Source: Scortum barcoo (taxonomy: Eukaryota > Chordata > Actinopteri > Centrarchiformes > Terapontidae). From it: 64,000 bases of DNA. The position numbers and the translations under genes are program-made. Under the pieces are notes generated by a model. That model was not told the origin of the DNA. It ran no database searches and saw only the letters and a program-made list of their open reading frames with translations. Below are positions 23,430 to 35,361 of the stretch, piece after piece (position 1 is the first letter of the stretch; each line of letters begins with the position of its first letter). Where the stretch lies: assembly GCA_023238725.1 (NCBI GenBank), contig CM041554.1, positions 23,732,050-23,796,049 of the forward strand. Direction: 5' to 3'.

Positions 23430-24640
23430 CTATTTTACTTCTTGTAGCTATGACAGAGAAGTGTATTTTCAAAACTAAGTCTACTACAGCTATATGTAAA
23501 ATGATGTCCTGCGTGCACCTAAAGTTTACATTTGTAAGACATTTGGCCTGTTTGAGTTACAAGGTGGTAAAGAAAAATCCTAGTGTCCTAAGGCAAATTA
23601 GCACTGTTCCCTCCAAACAAAAACAATGTCTTCACAATGGTTTTAGTTCACTTTTAATTTCACATTGTTTCTGTGGACAGTATAATTGGAGGAGTGAGGC
23701 AGAACATTTGTCTCTTGACTTGAGTGACCGGTGATTAGACTCTGTAAGGTCTGTCCACTACAAGAACCTTTAGATTTGTACTTTGTCACAGGTTCTGCTC
23801 TCCACTCTTCACCTGTTTCGAGGGTGATTTCCTGAACCTAAATTTTGGTGCTGCTCAGGGGTTGCAACAAAATCCAAGATCCAGGTACTCTTGGTAGAAT
23901 AGCTAGTTTGCAACACAGCAATGATGATAATAGCAGCAATGATAATTAATAATGCAGGCTATGTGTTTATATAAGCACTGCAAAGAGGTGTGTCTGAGTA
24001 TTTAATATTCTAATTTTAAAAAAATGGACATGTTCTTTATATTTTGTTGTTCTGATATGCATTTGCCTGTGTAGACTGTAGATTGTGTGCAGCGTTGGAG
24101 AGTATGTTGCTACATGACTTAAATTTCCCAGTAGCATTTGTGTAGCTTGTGTATTTTCCTGTTAAGTTTTCCAGCAGTGAGCTGCTGTGATGCAACATAC
24201 GCGACTATATCACTATATTTGATTTCATTTTGAAGAAAAAAAAAAAAATCCTGAAATGATTGCTATATTCACTGGGGAGCTGGTCAACGGGGTGAGAGCT
24301 GGTCTGGTGCCGCTCTCGTTCACTTTCTGCTCGATTGCAGATTTCTTAAAAGTTCAAGTTATGGGAAGCTTCAGAGTTACAGGCTGTTGAGTTCTTGTAG
24401 AGGAGAAGACCTGTGTGACTCCTATCTTATCGTCAGCCATCACATCGTCATACTGTATTATCTCACTCATTTTTAAGCAATGATTAGTCTGAGAATGTTT
24501 CCAGTAACCAATTTAGAAACTCTGAAACAATCATCTGCATCCCAGCATCAGTGAGACTCTAGTTCCATTTCAGGTTTCTGGGTCTCAGTTCCTGCCCTTC
24601 ACATCTCCCCACTCATGGTCTATGACAGTAAAACAGTCCA
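23430..24640. other. Non-coding, nothing recognised
   Basis: AT-rich; poly-A run of about 13 near 24236-24248. Nothing else seen. Confidence 0.45.
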
Positions 24641-24790
24641 CACAAACAGTATGTATATGTACAGAAAAAAAAAAAAATAAAACAGTAACTAAAACAGGAA
24701 ATATAACAATTTTTTTTTTATTCTTTCTTCACGGCCCGGTACCAAATGACTGGGGGTGGGGGTTGGGGACCCCTGCTTTAAATAATAAAG
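24640..24790. repeat. Terminus of a hAT-like element
   Basis: The segment ACGGCCCGGTACCAAATGAC, then GGTTGGGGACCCCTG at 24761-24775, matches one end of the fish/vertebrate hAT repeats whose terminal inverted repeat is CAGGGGTCCCCAACC. The opposite terminus was not found nearby, so this is a truncated copy. A and T homopolymers (24665-24720) flank it. Confidence 0.6.
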
Positions 24791-25711
24791 CAGAAAATGA
24801 CCAGAGCGCAACTTATCAGATCATAGCTGCTTTACAGACCAGCGCTGTGCCTTTCAGCTGAATTTAATCTCCCTTTGCATTTCTACACATCTCCTTACAA
24901 CAACATCAAACACTGCCACTTTTTATTCCTGCATTGGTCCGATTTATCTGATCTTCACATAACTGAACTTGAATCCTATTAACTTTTCTTCTTCAGATGC
25001 AGTAAAGGCTCAAACAGGAGAGTGCAAGACGTTTTTTATCCCCATTCAGCCCATGAGATTAGTCTGTGTAGCCCCTTAGTTCCTGAAACTATTTGGTTGA
25101 AAAGGGTCGCCAGGCAAAAACATCTCCATTAGTATTCAGGAAACCAGGCTGCCAGATACGCAGTTGGTCACTCAGTGAGCCTGTCAGTTAGTATTCAGCC
25201 TCTTCCTGATGCTGATGGGATTTGAGCATCCAGAGTTCAGTCTTATCTTTGGCATCAGCAGCCTCTCCTGTGGGTCCAGTCCTGTGTCGTTACCACCCCT
25301 CCCTCCTCTACCTTTAAACGGACTTTATCTCATCTCCCTGTGTTGACATCAGCAGTCTGTCCTGTCCTCCCTGCTTCTCTCTGACTCCATTTAAAAACCC
25401 TCTTCAGCGCTAAAACCCATTACTGCACTTTCAACACGCACTCACATGCAGATAGAGCCACATACAGAGAAGCAAACAAACACACTCAGATGCAAGAATG
25501 CATTAATGCAATAATACCTGCGAAGGAAACAAGATAGACTCGGTATCAGACATACAGCTTTTGATATAGTTGAAATTAATATGTGAGTGTGCAGAGTTTG
25601 GTGACAGTCCTCCTTCGCGACCTTCCTTCCTTCCATCCTTTTCACTTCCTGTGTGGCTTTGTCCTTGTCATCACACATGCGGTAAGTCATGGGCAGTGGA
25701 GTGTTGTGTTT

Positions 25712-25825
25712 TGTGTGTGTGTGTGTAGTGTGTGTGTGTGTGTGTGTGTCCAAATAGGAGGTTATTCCGAGATGCCAGAGTAGCGATAGATAGTGATCTC
25801 AGTCGATCTAATGGAGCTGAAGGGT

Positions 25826-25862
<37 letters not shown>
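25712..25862. repeat. (GT)n...(CA)n inverted microsatellite pair
   Basis: GT repeat at about 25712-25749 (interrupted once by TAG) and CA repeat at about 25828-25862, separated by about 78 bases. The arms are reverse complements. Frames here encode Val-Cys or His-Thr repeats and are not genes. Confidence 0.95.
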
Positions 25863-25864
<2 letters not shown>

Positions 25865-26005
25865 TCTCCACAACACACACTTTCTCCAAACCACTTTAAT
25901 TCGGTTAGGAAGCAGGCTCTGTATTTGAGGGACAGAGGAGTACAATAGGATAGGATTTAGGAAATACCCTTATCTCATTGTGTGTGTGTCCTTGTGTCTT
26001 TACAG

Positions 26006-26153
26006 TAACCCTGTCTCTGTTGTGACTTGCCTGCCCTGCATGGTTGATTTCATCAAACCTGATAGCCCTCATAGATCAACAGATCTTAGTCTTGTCCTTC
26101 TGCTGTATGGGTTGTTTCACAGTGGTGCTTCCATCTCAGCGGTCTGTGCACAG
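26006..26153 (+). CDS. Candidate internal coding exon, unidentified
   Basis: The plus strand shows a strong acceptor (CTTGTGTCTTTACAG up to 26005) and a good donor (CTGTGCACAG followed by GTATGG at 26154). The 148-base interval has one fully open frame of 49 codons after one leading base (NPVSVVTCLPCM...GASISAVCAQ). A second splice-bounded open interval, 26348-26412, follows in compatible phase (starts LCLLFWTPM, donor GTAAGTG). The predicted peptide is hydrophobic with no motif I know. Splice-bounded open frames of this size arise by chance in a 64-kb window, so this is only a candidate. Confidence 0.25.
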
Positions 26154-26654
26154 GTATGGATTTCTCTACTATAAGGTGTGCAATACCTTTGCTTTGCAGA
26201 GGGGCCAGTAAGGCAAATGTATTACTTTTTAGCTTTTCTTCTTTATGAGAGAAGCTTAAAGTAATAACCTGCAACTTCTACTGCTTCACTCACTTCACTG
26301 ACTGATGCCATACAATAGTGATTTAATCTTTATCCACTTCATTAAAGCTGTGTTTGCTGTTCTGGACACCCATGAGATGGTTCATCTTCCCTCGAAAATA
26401 TTCTGCTGAACAGTAAGTGATTTATTTTACCTTTACAGAAGCAACAACAGTAGCTTGGAAAAGACATCTAATACAGTGTATGAGTGCTTTTATTATTACA
26501 ACATATCAGACCTGTGCCTACACCTGTGAATGCCCAAAAGCAGTGATCACAGGCTGTTGCAGCTGCTACCATAATCAATAGAAATAACAGCTATGTATGT
26601 TATTGCAATACTTGCCATACAAAATGGTCGGTATGACTTAGAAAGATAAGATAA

Positions 26655-26960
26655 AGATAACAGTGACAGGATTTACTTGCATTGACCCAAATGCAGATAC
26701 AAGACACAACTTGGCTTTATAAAGAAGGTGTTTAATCATAATTAAGTAAGAGGGAAGATCAGTGGCTCAGCAGGCAGCAGAGGCTACAGGGGCTTGGAGG
26801 AGACACAGGGGAGGACAAAGGGAAAAAGAGGAGGCTTGGCTGAAGAATCCTGGCTGAGGATGGGTCGCAGGTGAACACCGTAGAGGGTGGAGGTCAAGAC
26901 TGAATATAGGGAGGAACCTGGAGACAAATGCTGGCTCGAAGCAGGTTACAGGCAAGTAAG
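26655..26960 (-). repeat. LTR-like or gypsy-associated repeat fragment
   Basis: GTGACAGGATTTACTTGCAT and GACCCAAATGCAGA near the left edge, followed by GA/GC-rich GGAGACACAGGGGAGG-type sequence, resemble the minus orientation of the 3' portion of fish LTR elements ('...CTGCATTTGGGTC...CTGTCAC'). The element at 30627-31207 has a similar signature (GACCCAGGAATGCAGA). No matching second terminus was found. Confidence 0.35.
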
Positions 26961-27639
26961 CAGCATCTTTAAGAGAGCATCTTTAAGAAACAGAGACAGT
27001 GCTCTTGGTTCTGAGCCAATTCAGAGACACTCCAAGTATCCCATCCAGCTGAACAAGGCACTGCTGTTTAAAGTGGAACTAAGCAATCCAAGACATCCTG
27101 TTAAGGACACCATTTTTCTCTAAGGGATCCTAGTATTTCCAGTCAACCATATACTTAAGACCTCTACCACAGCAGCAGGAAACCTAGAAGCACTTAGCTT
27201 TGTAAGTGATTCAATGAGGCAGATAGTGGAGAAGGATCTGGGTAGGAGATAGATGACTGACCACAACAGATGACAAAGGTGGGATGATTATACGTACATG
27301 ATGTGAAGTCAGTTACAATGTAAAGGGACAGAAATCCCTGGTGATAGTAAATGGATTAAATAAGTTGATATAGAGAGGTAAGTCTAGGCAAGACAGCAAA
27401 ACCTTCTGTCCTGTGCTACAACAGTATGACAGTGCTTTTCTTGATGTCTACACCTGGAAGCAGTATCAGATGATAGTTCTGGAGACTGTTTGCAGCCGCC
27501 GTCTTTCGTTTGCCAGTCTGAGCACCATAATCGGTGTCATTCGATGGAACAATGTTGGAGGGAAGGCCAAATTCAAAAACGTTGCTGCTTTATTGGCCAG
27601 ACATTTTCCTTGGCAGTTGGGAGCTTGGACACGGTAATG

Positions 27640-27930
27640 AAATGAGCAGTCATGGATCCCATTAGTTACTTCTCCCATAAATTCAGTAAACACCAGACGA
27701 CATATTCCACCACTGAGAAAGAGACCCTCGCTTTGCAGTTGTCTCTGCAGCATTTTGAGATTTTGAAATATTTTGAAATATACATTGTATCCTGCTTGCC
27801 CTTCATTTCTCTCTAATCTCTAAAAAGACTTATGTGCTGGGCTCTGTTGGCACAAGAACTCAGTCTTGAAAAAAAAAATGAAAAGGGCTCGGGGAATGTG
27901 TTAGCCAATACCCTATCCCTAGTGTACTTT
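27640..27930 (+). pseudogene. Ty3/gypsy retrotransposon pol remnant (RNase H region)
   Basis: One plus-strand frame reads MDPISYFSHKFSKHQ, then TYSTTEKETLALQL, then after one stop codon near 27818 RLMCWALLAQELSL and KGSGNVLANTLS. These correspond in order to the hallmark RNase H/tether segments of Ty3/gypsy pol: the (I/V)-x-YFS-x-KF-x-x-x-Q block, the Y-S-T-x-EKE-x-LAL block, the RLMRWAL-x-L-Q block and the KGS-x-NV-x-ADALSR block. The segment normally carrying the TDHNPL motif is deleted or degraded. All blocks share one frame, with stops near 27643 and 27818. Upstream sequence (27565-27640) may be the diverged end of the same domain. No LTRs of this copy were identified. Inactive. Confidence 0.8.
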
Positions 27931-27949
27931 GAGTAGATTATGCAAAACT

Positions 27950-28970
27950 TAGAGAGGTAGGTAGAGCTACTGTAGTCTTTGCCACAACTGGGAATGTATA
28001 GGACATAATCCTTGTGATCCAGTTTCTCTATATTTCAATCTCTTCTGGGACTGGACCTACTCTTGTGGATTTCACTGCTTTCAATTGGACAGCCGTTCCC
28101 AGGGTGCCTCCACTCAGGGCTCAACCTCTCACCTGACTCCATCCTATGTCAACAGCAACAGAAAATGATGATGAAATGATGAAAAAAAAAGCAATAAAGG
28201 GCACAGCTTTGATTTAATCTGAGTAGTCAGCCATCTGTGCTTCATTGATATTGTTAACTATATACTGCTGTGTAGTTGGCCATGTAGGCTTCGGTTTTGA
28301 ATGTGTTAAAATTGTTAACTTGTAAAAACACTTCTTTAGTGGCTCTGGCACTGGCAGGAATGAGTTTTTTGTTCATCTTTCATTGACATTGCCAGCTAAA
28401 CAGCTGTGAACTCAAGATACCAAGAAGTTTGTGAGTGAATTTGTGTTTCATTGGTTTGTTGGTTTGGTGCTAGAATATAGTAAACACCCAAATTTATTTC
28501 AAAATGTATGTTTCTCCCTAATGTATCATTAATGTCAACAGTTTTAACAGTGACCACACAAGACATAAAAGAGATTGGTTCAGGGTCTTGAATCTCTTTG
28601 GCTGCTCTGAATAACTGATTATTAAGCTGAATATTATTGAAATCAGAATGGTGATAAAGTGAGAAGGTAAATCAGGTAAGAAAGAAAGCTTTTTTGTTTC
28701 CTCCAGCCGATGTATCCACTCTATAGCTTCTGGTCAATGGGAGAACACTGATCCATTCACGATATCAGAACTCCATAAAAAATGGTGTAATGTGTCAGGG
28801 AAAATCAGGACTGGAGAAGAAGTGAAATGGTTACTGCAATTTCTCCCTGAAGGTCTTGGCTGCCTTGAGTAGAGCTTTCACAGCCAAGAGCTTGTATTTC
28901 TTTACTTTGACAGCAGAGCAGAGTATCCTTCAGTAGCAACAGCAGAACCTGACGCTGCAAACATGAACCT
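27950..28970. other. Non-coding, nothing recognised
   Basis: Possibly further decayed gypsy pol immediately after 27930, but no motif is legible. From 28150 on it is ordinary AT-rich sequence. Confidence 0.4.
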
Positions 28971-28979
28971 TAAACTTAC

Positions 28980-29290
28980 CAAAGCAGTTGGTAGCATGTG
29001 TGGGTCATAAGGTCAGTGCAGGACAGCTGAGGGTAAATTAATCCAGAAAATCCCAGGAGATATCATGTGGTGCAGAGGGCCCAGCGATGATAATGAGACA
29101 ATGTGGCGCCATGATTCACTTAAACAGAACAAAGCCAATGACAGTGGAGTTTGAGAAACTTTTACTGTGTGACTCATCATGAGGCTGAATGATGTGTTAT
29201 GATACATAATGTTATACAGTTTGTAGTGTATTCTCATGATGAACATTTTTCTTTCCCATTGATTCATGAAGTGTGCGATCATTGAGATAA
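28980..29290. promoter_or_regulatory. CNE-like block with a possible micro-exon on the minus strand
   Basis: Repeat-free, balanced sequence. On the minus strand 28980-29026 (47 bases) is bounded by a good acceptor (TTTACCCTCAG) and a good donor (GTAAGT) and is open in one frame, which could mark a small exon. Other short motifs include TGACTCATCATGAGG near 29170. The nature of the block is unproven. Confidence 0.2.
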
Positions 29291-29299
29291 TGCTGCCAC

Positions 29300-30575
29300 T
29301 AGGTCTGGGTCAAAATGCTGTGTGAGTTTGAAGCTAATTTCTTTCTTTTGATTGTCACAGCTCAGTCTCCAAGGTTTTTTTTTATGACTCCACTAGGACC
29401 TGTAGGTAGGTCGCAGGAGGGTTAAACTGGGTCATGGAATTATTCTGGAGAAATAAGGGTGGTGGGTAAATGCAACTATGTGCTGGTACAAAGTTAATGA
29501 GAAATGTAAATGAAACTCAACTAAGCTTGAGTCCATAACAAGTCTGGGCATAGTCCACAGCAGTTGCTCTTCACCTTATACAGATACTATTTCTATTACA
29601 GAGATTGAGAGCTATAAAACTTTGTTTTAGTTGAAAAAGCTTTGGTGGCTTAAAGTTGTTAATAAGTGATATTTCTCATTTTGTGACAGTACGTATCATA
29701 TATTCTGCTTCTTTCAGCTCATAACTGAAGCTATGGGATGTTTACACTAAGTGAAATATTCAAACCCAAACTAATTTTTTACACTTGTACTCAAATAGAA
29801 ATTATCTACATGTGTGTGAAATTCTAGTGAAACTGTCAGAGTTTAATTTGAAATTTAAGATAATTTCTGTGGTTTTGAACCATGTTTGGTTGAAAAACAT
29901 GATTTTGTGATGGCAGTCACGCCAGCAAGCCTCTGGTTGTAAACAGTTATAGTAACACATCCAGTTTATGAATTAAACATAAGTGACAAAATACTGTTGA
30001 CATAAAACGATCTGAATATCTGGCCTAACAAACCAACGCACTAACAATGCTGACAAATCACCACATAAACCACAAATCCACTTATCCATATTAAATCACA
30101 ATGCCATTTTCTTTTTTGGGGATTTTGCTATTTTTTCACAAGAGTTATCTTCTCATCTTGCAGCGTGTGATCTGTTGGCTCTTGACTCTTTTTGAGTGTC
30201 AAAATAAATCAAATCAACTTCCTTGCATATTTGTGGCCATATTTAGATTTATTTCTGCTCAGGTCTGCATTAGCTCTCCTAACCCTCTCATGTAGGAAAG
30301 TTGATGATTCGGAGATAGTTCCCCCTACATCACTTAGAGCTAAAAGCACACACTAGAAAAAATTTGCAAACTTGCAGCATTATCCACTATTACTAAGCCT
30401 TGCTAGTGAGATGATCTTGCAATCTCTAAACTGGATGAAAGTGATGTTTCATACATATCAAAGCTTTATCTAATACTTAAAACTCAAAGTATGTTTTGGA
30501 TGAAAAAAAAAGCAACTTTTTTTCCTGGAATGTATGTATTTTTGATGGTCAGACTACAAGGTAAATGTAATGAAG
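29300..30575. other. Non-coding, nothing recognised
   Basis: AT-rich sequence without identifiable genes or mobile elements. Confidence 0.45.
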
Positions 30576-30626
30576 GTTGTTAACCCTTACATACTGTATA
30601 TATTTTATACCTTCACAGTATGGTCC

Positions 30627-31207
30627 TGTCAGGGTAGGTGCAGGGCAAAGTGAAGTTTGGACCCAGGAATGCAGACGAGGCAGGCAGAGTAGATGTAGTG
30701 ACTTAATTTATTTCTTACGACAGGAACACAGGCAGGAACACAGGCAGGAACAAGACAGGCAGGAACACCAAAACGAGGCAGACCACGCAAGGGAAGACGA
30801 CATTAACGACACGACAAGGAGCAAAGGAAAGGGACCGGTATATATACACTGTGGGGGATAGTGAAGTGGAGACAGGTGAGGAGACTAACAGGGGACAGGT
30901 GAAATTGATATGGGCGGAGCAAAATAATCACAGAGGAGGGAAACACACAAGGGCAGGAAGTCAAGTGGCAGATATGTGAGGAGAGGAGGGAATACAAAAT
31001 AAAACAGGAAGTGAGCAAAACTGGAGATAAACTCAAGGAACGGGAGACAAGAAAAAACTGACACAGGACACAGGGAACGGAATACAATGAACACGAGGCA
31101 GGATAACACAAGGAACAGCAGACAGGGGAAACACAAGGGACACAAGAAACAATAGGCAACAGGGCAAAGAAAACAGAAAACAACAAGGCATCATGCAAAC
31201 CACAACA
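30627..31207 (-). mobile_element. Solo LTR of a fish LTR retrotransposon, minus orientation
   Basis: The element runs TGTCAGGG...CACAACA on the plus strand, i.e. starts TG and ends CA. On its own (minus) strand it has a TATA box (30846-30839), then about 130 bases further an AATAAA poly(A) signal (30712-30707), then CTGCATTCCTGGGTCC and a terminal CCCTGACA: the U3-R-U5 order of an LTR. Three to four near-copies of AGGAACACAGGC occur in 30721-30770. Composition matches the Ty3/gypsy-type LTRs common in fish. No internal gag/pol or second LTR was found next to it, and a target-site duplication was not evident. The ends are approximate. Confidence 0.6.
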
Positions 31208-31219
31208 GAATTCCTTCAT

Positions 31220-32190
31220 AGTTAATGTCTATACCAAATTTTAAAGTACAGATCTATTTAAAATGCCTATGTCATTAAATGTATGATTAATCATTAATAA
31301 ATATTTCAGAGAGCAGGGAGAGAGTATTCTTTAAGATTTACAACACTTATCATTATAATTATTACACTTACTAATCTACTATTACACAGTATCATGTTCT
31401 GTTTTACATAAGACATAAAAACATAAAAGCTATAATGATTTAAATATATTTTACCTAATTTGAAAATGGCAATAACATTCTGGAACTGGTTGGAATTTAT
31501 GATATAAGCATGTTTAACCGATTTCTAATGTTATGAACCCCCCACCACCACCCTCCCAACCCAAATTGATTCAAATGTGTTGCTTTGTAGATTAATTTAT
31601 TACATTGTTAGTGTTTGTGTTTGCAGGTGCAGATCTTATTTCTGTGTCAAGGCGCCCTCTGACCTCTGGACGACTTCCGTTCCCTTTGTGCACCATATAT
31701 GATCACTCCTCTGCTGTTTTACTATTTCACTGTTTTAAGACTTCCCCCATGCTGCTTCAAAGACCAGCAGGTGTCTGTCTCTGTGAGAAGCTGGGCGAAT
31801 GTGGTGGGAACACTTTCGTCCATGTTCATGATTTCATAACTCCAGGTCTCGTGACTGTGTTGAGGTCCCCCTCTCTCACGTCTGTCACATTAAAAACACA
31901 CACAAACATGGGCTGTACAGTTTCACAGCTTCAAGATTCCCTAAAACCACCATTTTCCCTGATCTGACCCACACTGGTAGATCTAAAATCTATCTCAATG
32001 GATACGGGACCCGAAACAGCTTCAGTGTACAAACATTTGTAGCACCTGTACAAAAGTATAAAATTTTAAAACCTTTTTCATTTTTGTGTATTTTGGGTCA
32101 CTTTAGGAAAAGTCATCAAATTTCAGGCTAAAAGAATGACGTTTAGGGTATTTTTTTCTGCTGTCAAATGTCAAAACGGGTTCAAATTTG
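31220..32190. other. Interior of the TTAA element, no transposase frame
   Basis: AT-rich DNA. A 120-codon plus-strand frame (31605-31967) has no transposase motif. At 31647 a CTCF-core-like GGCGCCCTCTGACC occurs. Nothing else is supported. Confidence 0.4.
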
Positions 32191-32518
32191 ACCCGAACAG
32201 TATGTAAGCGTTAATCTAATTGGACCACACCTACAGTCAGGCTGACTTACTGCTGTGATGAACTCACTGAGCTCATTTTTCCAGACACCACCGGGTCTCC
32301 TGCCATTGCAATAAAGACACATAGTATATTGCTGAATTAAACCATCCTAAAACAAACCTTATAGCTCTAAATGTAGGGTGAAATAGCTTGCTAAGGTTTG
32401 TTACTTTTTGCAGTGTGTGGACCTTGTTCTACTGAATAGTCAAGTACAGAAATCCACTTACCCATCAACTGGAGTTTTAATACGTAGTCAGCATGTTCAG
32501 GTACACCTCTTTCTCTTA

Positions 32519-32591
32519 TACACACACACACACACACCACACACACTTCCTCTCACACACACACACACTCTTACTCCATCTCTCCCCACAC

Positions 32592-32623
<32 letters not shown>
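32519..32623. repeat. (CA)n and (TC)n microsatellites
   Basis: CA runs at about 32519-32545 and 32554-32568, then a TC run at 32593-32623. Confidence 0.95.
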
Positions 32624-32626
<3 letters not shown>

Positions 32627-32697
32627 CACCTCAGCTCACTTTGAACCTCTCCAGCTCACCCTCCCTCTCTCCCTCGTCCTCTCTGTACCGAGCCGTG

Positions 32698-32715
32698 TTT
32701 TTTTTTTTTTTTTTT
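32698..32715. repeat. Poly-T run
   Basis: 18 consecutive T in CT-rich context. Confidence 0.95.
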
Positions 32716-32814
32716 CCTTCATTGCTAGCTCAGCTGTCCAGCAGGGTGACTTGCTGTTTTAGCTACTGGCTCACTTTGCCTCGTCATCCATTTTCTAGTT
32801 TTCTTCCCTTTCAT

Positions 32815-32965
32815 ATTTATTAAGCCTCCCGACTGACCTCAAGCGTGCCTTTAAAAGCAGAGCCGACCAGCGAGGTGAGAGATCACTCTGTGTGTCGCCT
32901 TTATTGCAAACTGCGGGAGGACTGAGAGAAAGAGAAGTGGAGGAGAGAAGCATTTGAATAGGGTG
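32815..32965 (+). promoter_or_regulatory. Promoter-like short block
   Basis: GC-balanced patch with a TATA-like TTTAAAAG near 32850 and a donor-like GACCAGCGAG followed by GTGAGAG about 15-25 bases downstream, next to a GA-rich segment. It might be a promoter or CNE. Weak. Confidence 0.15.
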
Positions 32966-35355
32966 TAGGGCACCTTTTCTCTCAAAAGAGCATTAAATAG
33001 AGCAATTCTACTTTCATTTGTACAAGCTTAATCATTATTCTGCTTGTTGAGTTGCTAAATGATTTAACCCCTGCAGATAACAGCGGTGTGATTTTATTTT
33101 TTTGTCTATCAGTGCCATTTTCCACAGTCAGAGGCTTGTGTGGTAGCTTTTTGGTGTTTTTACTATTTTTTGCCAAGAAAACCAGAACTACAAATTGGAT
33201 TGACATGAAATAGTAATAGTAATGTCACTGCAAAGTAATTAATAAGCAAGTTGAAGTCAGGATTTCTTATGGTCCCAAATATTACTAAATGTCTGGCTAT
33301 ATTGAGACCCTTTTGACAACTAATGGTAAAGTACTTGCAAAGCTGCGACATGAAGGTTGACACACGGATCAGTGACAGTAACATATAGATAGAGCACAGT
33401 TAATGTTAATGAAATTACAACACTCAGAGGATTCGCTTGCAGGGTGAAGTTTAATCTGTGATCTGCAATGTTCAACTTTGATGAACTTTGACTCTCAAAT
33501 CTGTATTGTTGCCAATAGAAACAGGAGGCAGAGAGTCAGTAGACACAACTCTATGCTCATTAACTGTATTACATCACCCAGTTAACCACAGACCATTTTA
33601 CAGGAATCAGTCATATCAATATATTCTTACAATTAACTGTATGAATTCATTCTCTGATTAGCGACCAAGCTTGGTAAGAGCCAGCTAGTTGGGAGACTTA
33701 TGGCTTATTACTTATGGCTAGTGTGTTAAAATGGCTGGTGTGTTAAAATGGCTGGTGTGTTAAAGAAGAGATTGTCGGCTACTTAGTGACTTAGCCCTAC
33801 ATGAGGTCTCTTGTCACAAAGATTCTTCTATATAATTAGAATTTTAGAAGAGCTTGCAAAAGTAAACAGTCACAGGTATATACAGTATGCTGAGTGGTGT
33901 GCTGTATGTATTATCTCATTTTTAGGGTAATGAGGTGCAGATCTGCAGCCAAACTTCTGGGTGAGGAAGGAATGGTGAGATCTGGAGTGACACGTTTACC
34001 TTAAAAAAATTGCAACCAAAAAATGGAGACTATCCATCTGTATATTTATCAGTATCTTTATAAGATTCTCATGACTATTTTACATAAAGCATTTTGAAGG
34101 TTGTGATCATTAAATGACTTCAGTGTATTCAGTAATATTAGCTCTAATTTCTGAAGTCTGTCATCTTGAATGTAGGCGTTCCCACTGCAATGATTTTCAA
34201 GTCAGCAGCTCGTATCTCCCATCTTTCCTGACAGTTAGATCTAAGGAGTGAAAAGTTGAAGTGGCCAAACAGCAGATTCATTAGCTCCAGTCAAGTCCAT
34301 ATAGAGATGTTTTACTTTGGCGTTCCATGAGGGATTAAAGTTGACCTGAATTAGAGTTGGATGATAGGCACAGCTGGTGACATGAGCAAAGAGACACGTG
34401 TTGTCATCACTTTAAAACCTTAAATGAGTTGAAGGAGTTAAAAGAATCTTCAAAGAAAAAAGCATGACAAGCCACCAAGTGTATAAGCCTACATGTGATA
34501 ACCCTGCCACGCCTCAGCCCACTCCAACATGCTACATTCATTTCAGCAGCATTTCTCTTTAATCCTGAAGGAACTTCGATGAAGTGTGTTCTAATTCATG
34601 CTAAAAAATCTGAGCACACCCTTGTGTTTCACATGTATGTGTATGCTTCATCTGAAATGAAAAGAATTTCTCTCACATACCGACTGGCCCTGTGGGCTGT
34701 AAGGACAACAAAGTATTAATTTAATACACACACTTACACAACACACACACAGCTTTTCTTATTACTATATTTGTGGTTTTGCATTTATAATCAAGTGCCT
34801 GAGGAAGTACATGAGCAGATTAATGGACCTTCTTTGAGAACAGCTAATAATATGCAGAATTTATGCATTCAGACTTTACTTTAATGGGAAATGTGTACAT
34901 GTCTCTCTGTAGACAGAGGGGCCCCACGATCCACACTTGTTTTATGACAGTGAATTTACTTGCTGTTTTACTTTACTTTTACTGGGGGTTTGTTTATCAT
35001 GAACAAATGAGTTTAGAGGTTCGCAAGTGGTGGCCCAATTTATCACGAGTGTTCGGGACGGTCTTATCAAAGAAGCCTTATTTTGAAGGGTAACACATTT
35101 TTGGAGCACATTTTAAAGTGCCATTACTGACGTAACTATTTTCTTCAAACAACTGATTTAACAACATATCACAGAATTGCAGCAGAGGCTACGTGTGACA
35201 ATAGTAAGAATTGTGACTACTAGTGATTACAGATGTAATCCTAATCCTAACACGCTATCGTTTCTCTCTGTTGAGTGTCTGTTATTGTCGACAGCCCTCC
35301 TGCTGTTTCTCTAAACTGGTCTCAGCCTCCTGAAGGCTGCAATGTCACAAGAAGA
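32966..35355. other. Non-coding, one short tandem repeat
   Basis: AT-rich. 33721-33764 holds two and a half copies of a 17-bp unit (GTGTGTTAAAATGGCTG). Otherwise nothing recognised. Confidence 0.5.
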
Positions 35356-35361
35356 CATACA

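Larger units (their letters stand above)
30580..32214. mobile_element. TTAA-flanked DNA element (piggyBac-like), with a nested LTR
   Basis: The left end reads TTAACCCTTACATACTGT (30580-30597) and the right end ACAGTATGTAAGCGTTAA (32197-32214). Reverse-complemented, the right end agrees with the left at 17 of 18 positions, and both are bounded by TTAA, the target site typical of piggyBac elements. Just inside the right end, CGGGTTCAAATTTGACCCG is a near-palindrome that I associate with a common fish TTAA repeat. Between the ends lie a solo LTR (30627-31207) and about 1 kb of other sequence without a transposase frame, so this is a non-autonomous or decayed copy. Confidence 0.55.

Noticed and set aside
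30803..31219. 138-codon minus-strand frame with membrane-like composition
   Set aside because: It lies entirely in the solo LTR; its Cys/Leu/Pro content reflects LTR sequence and there is no gene signal.
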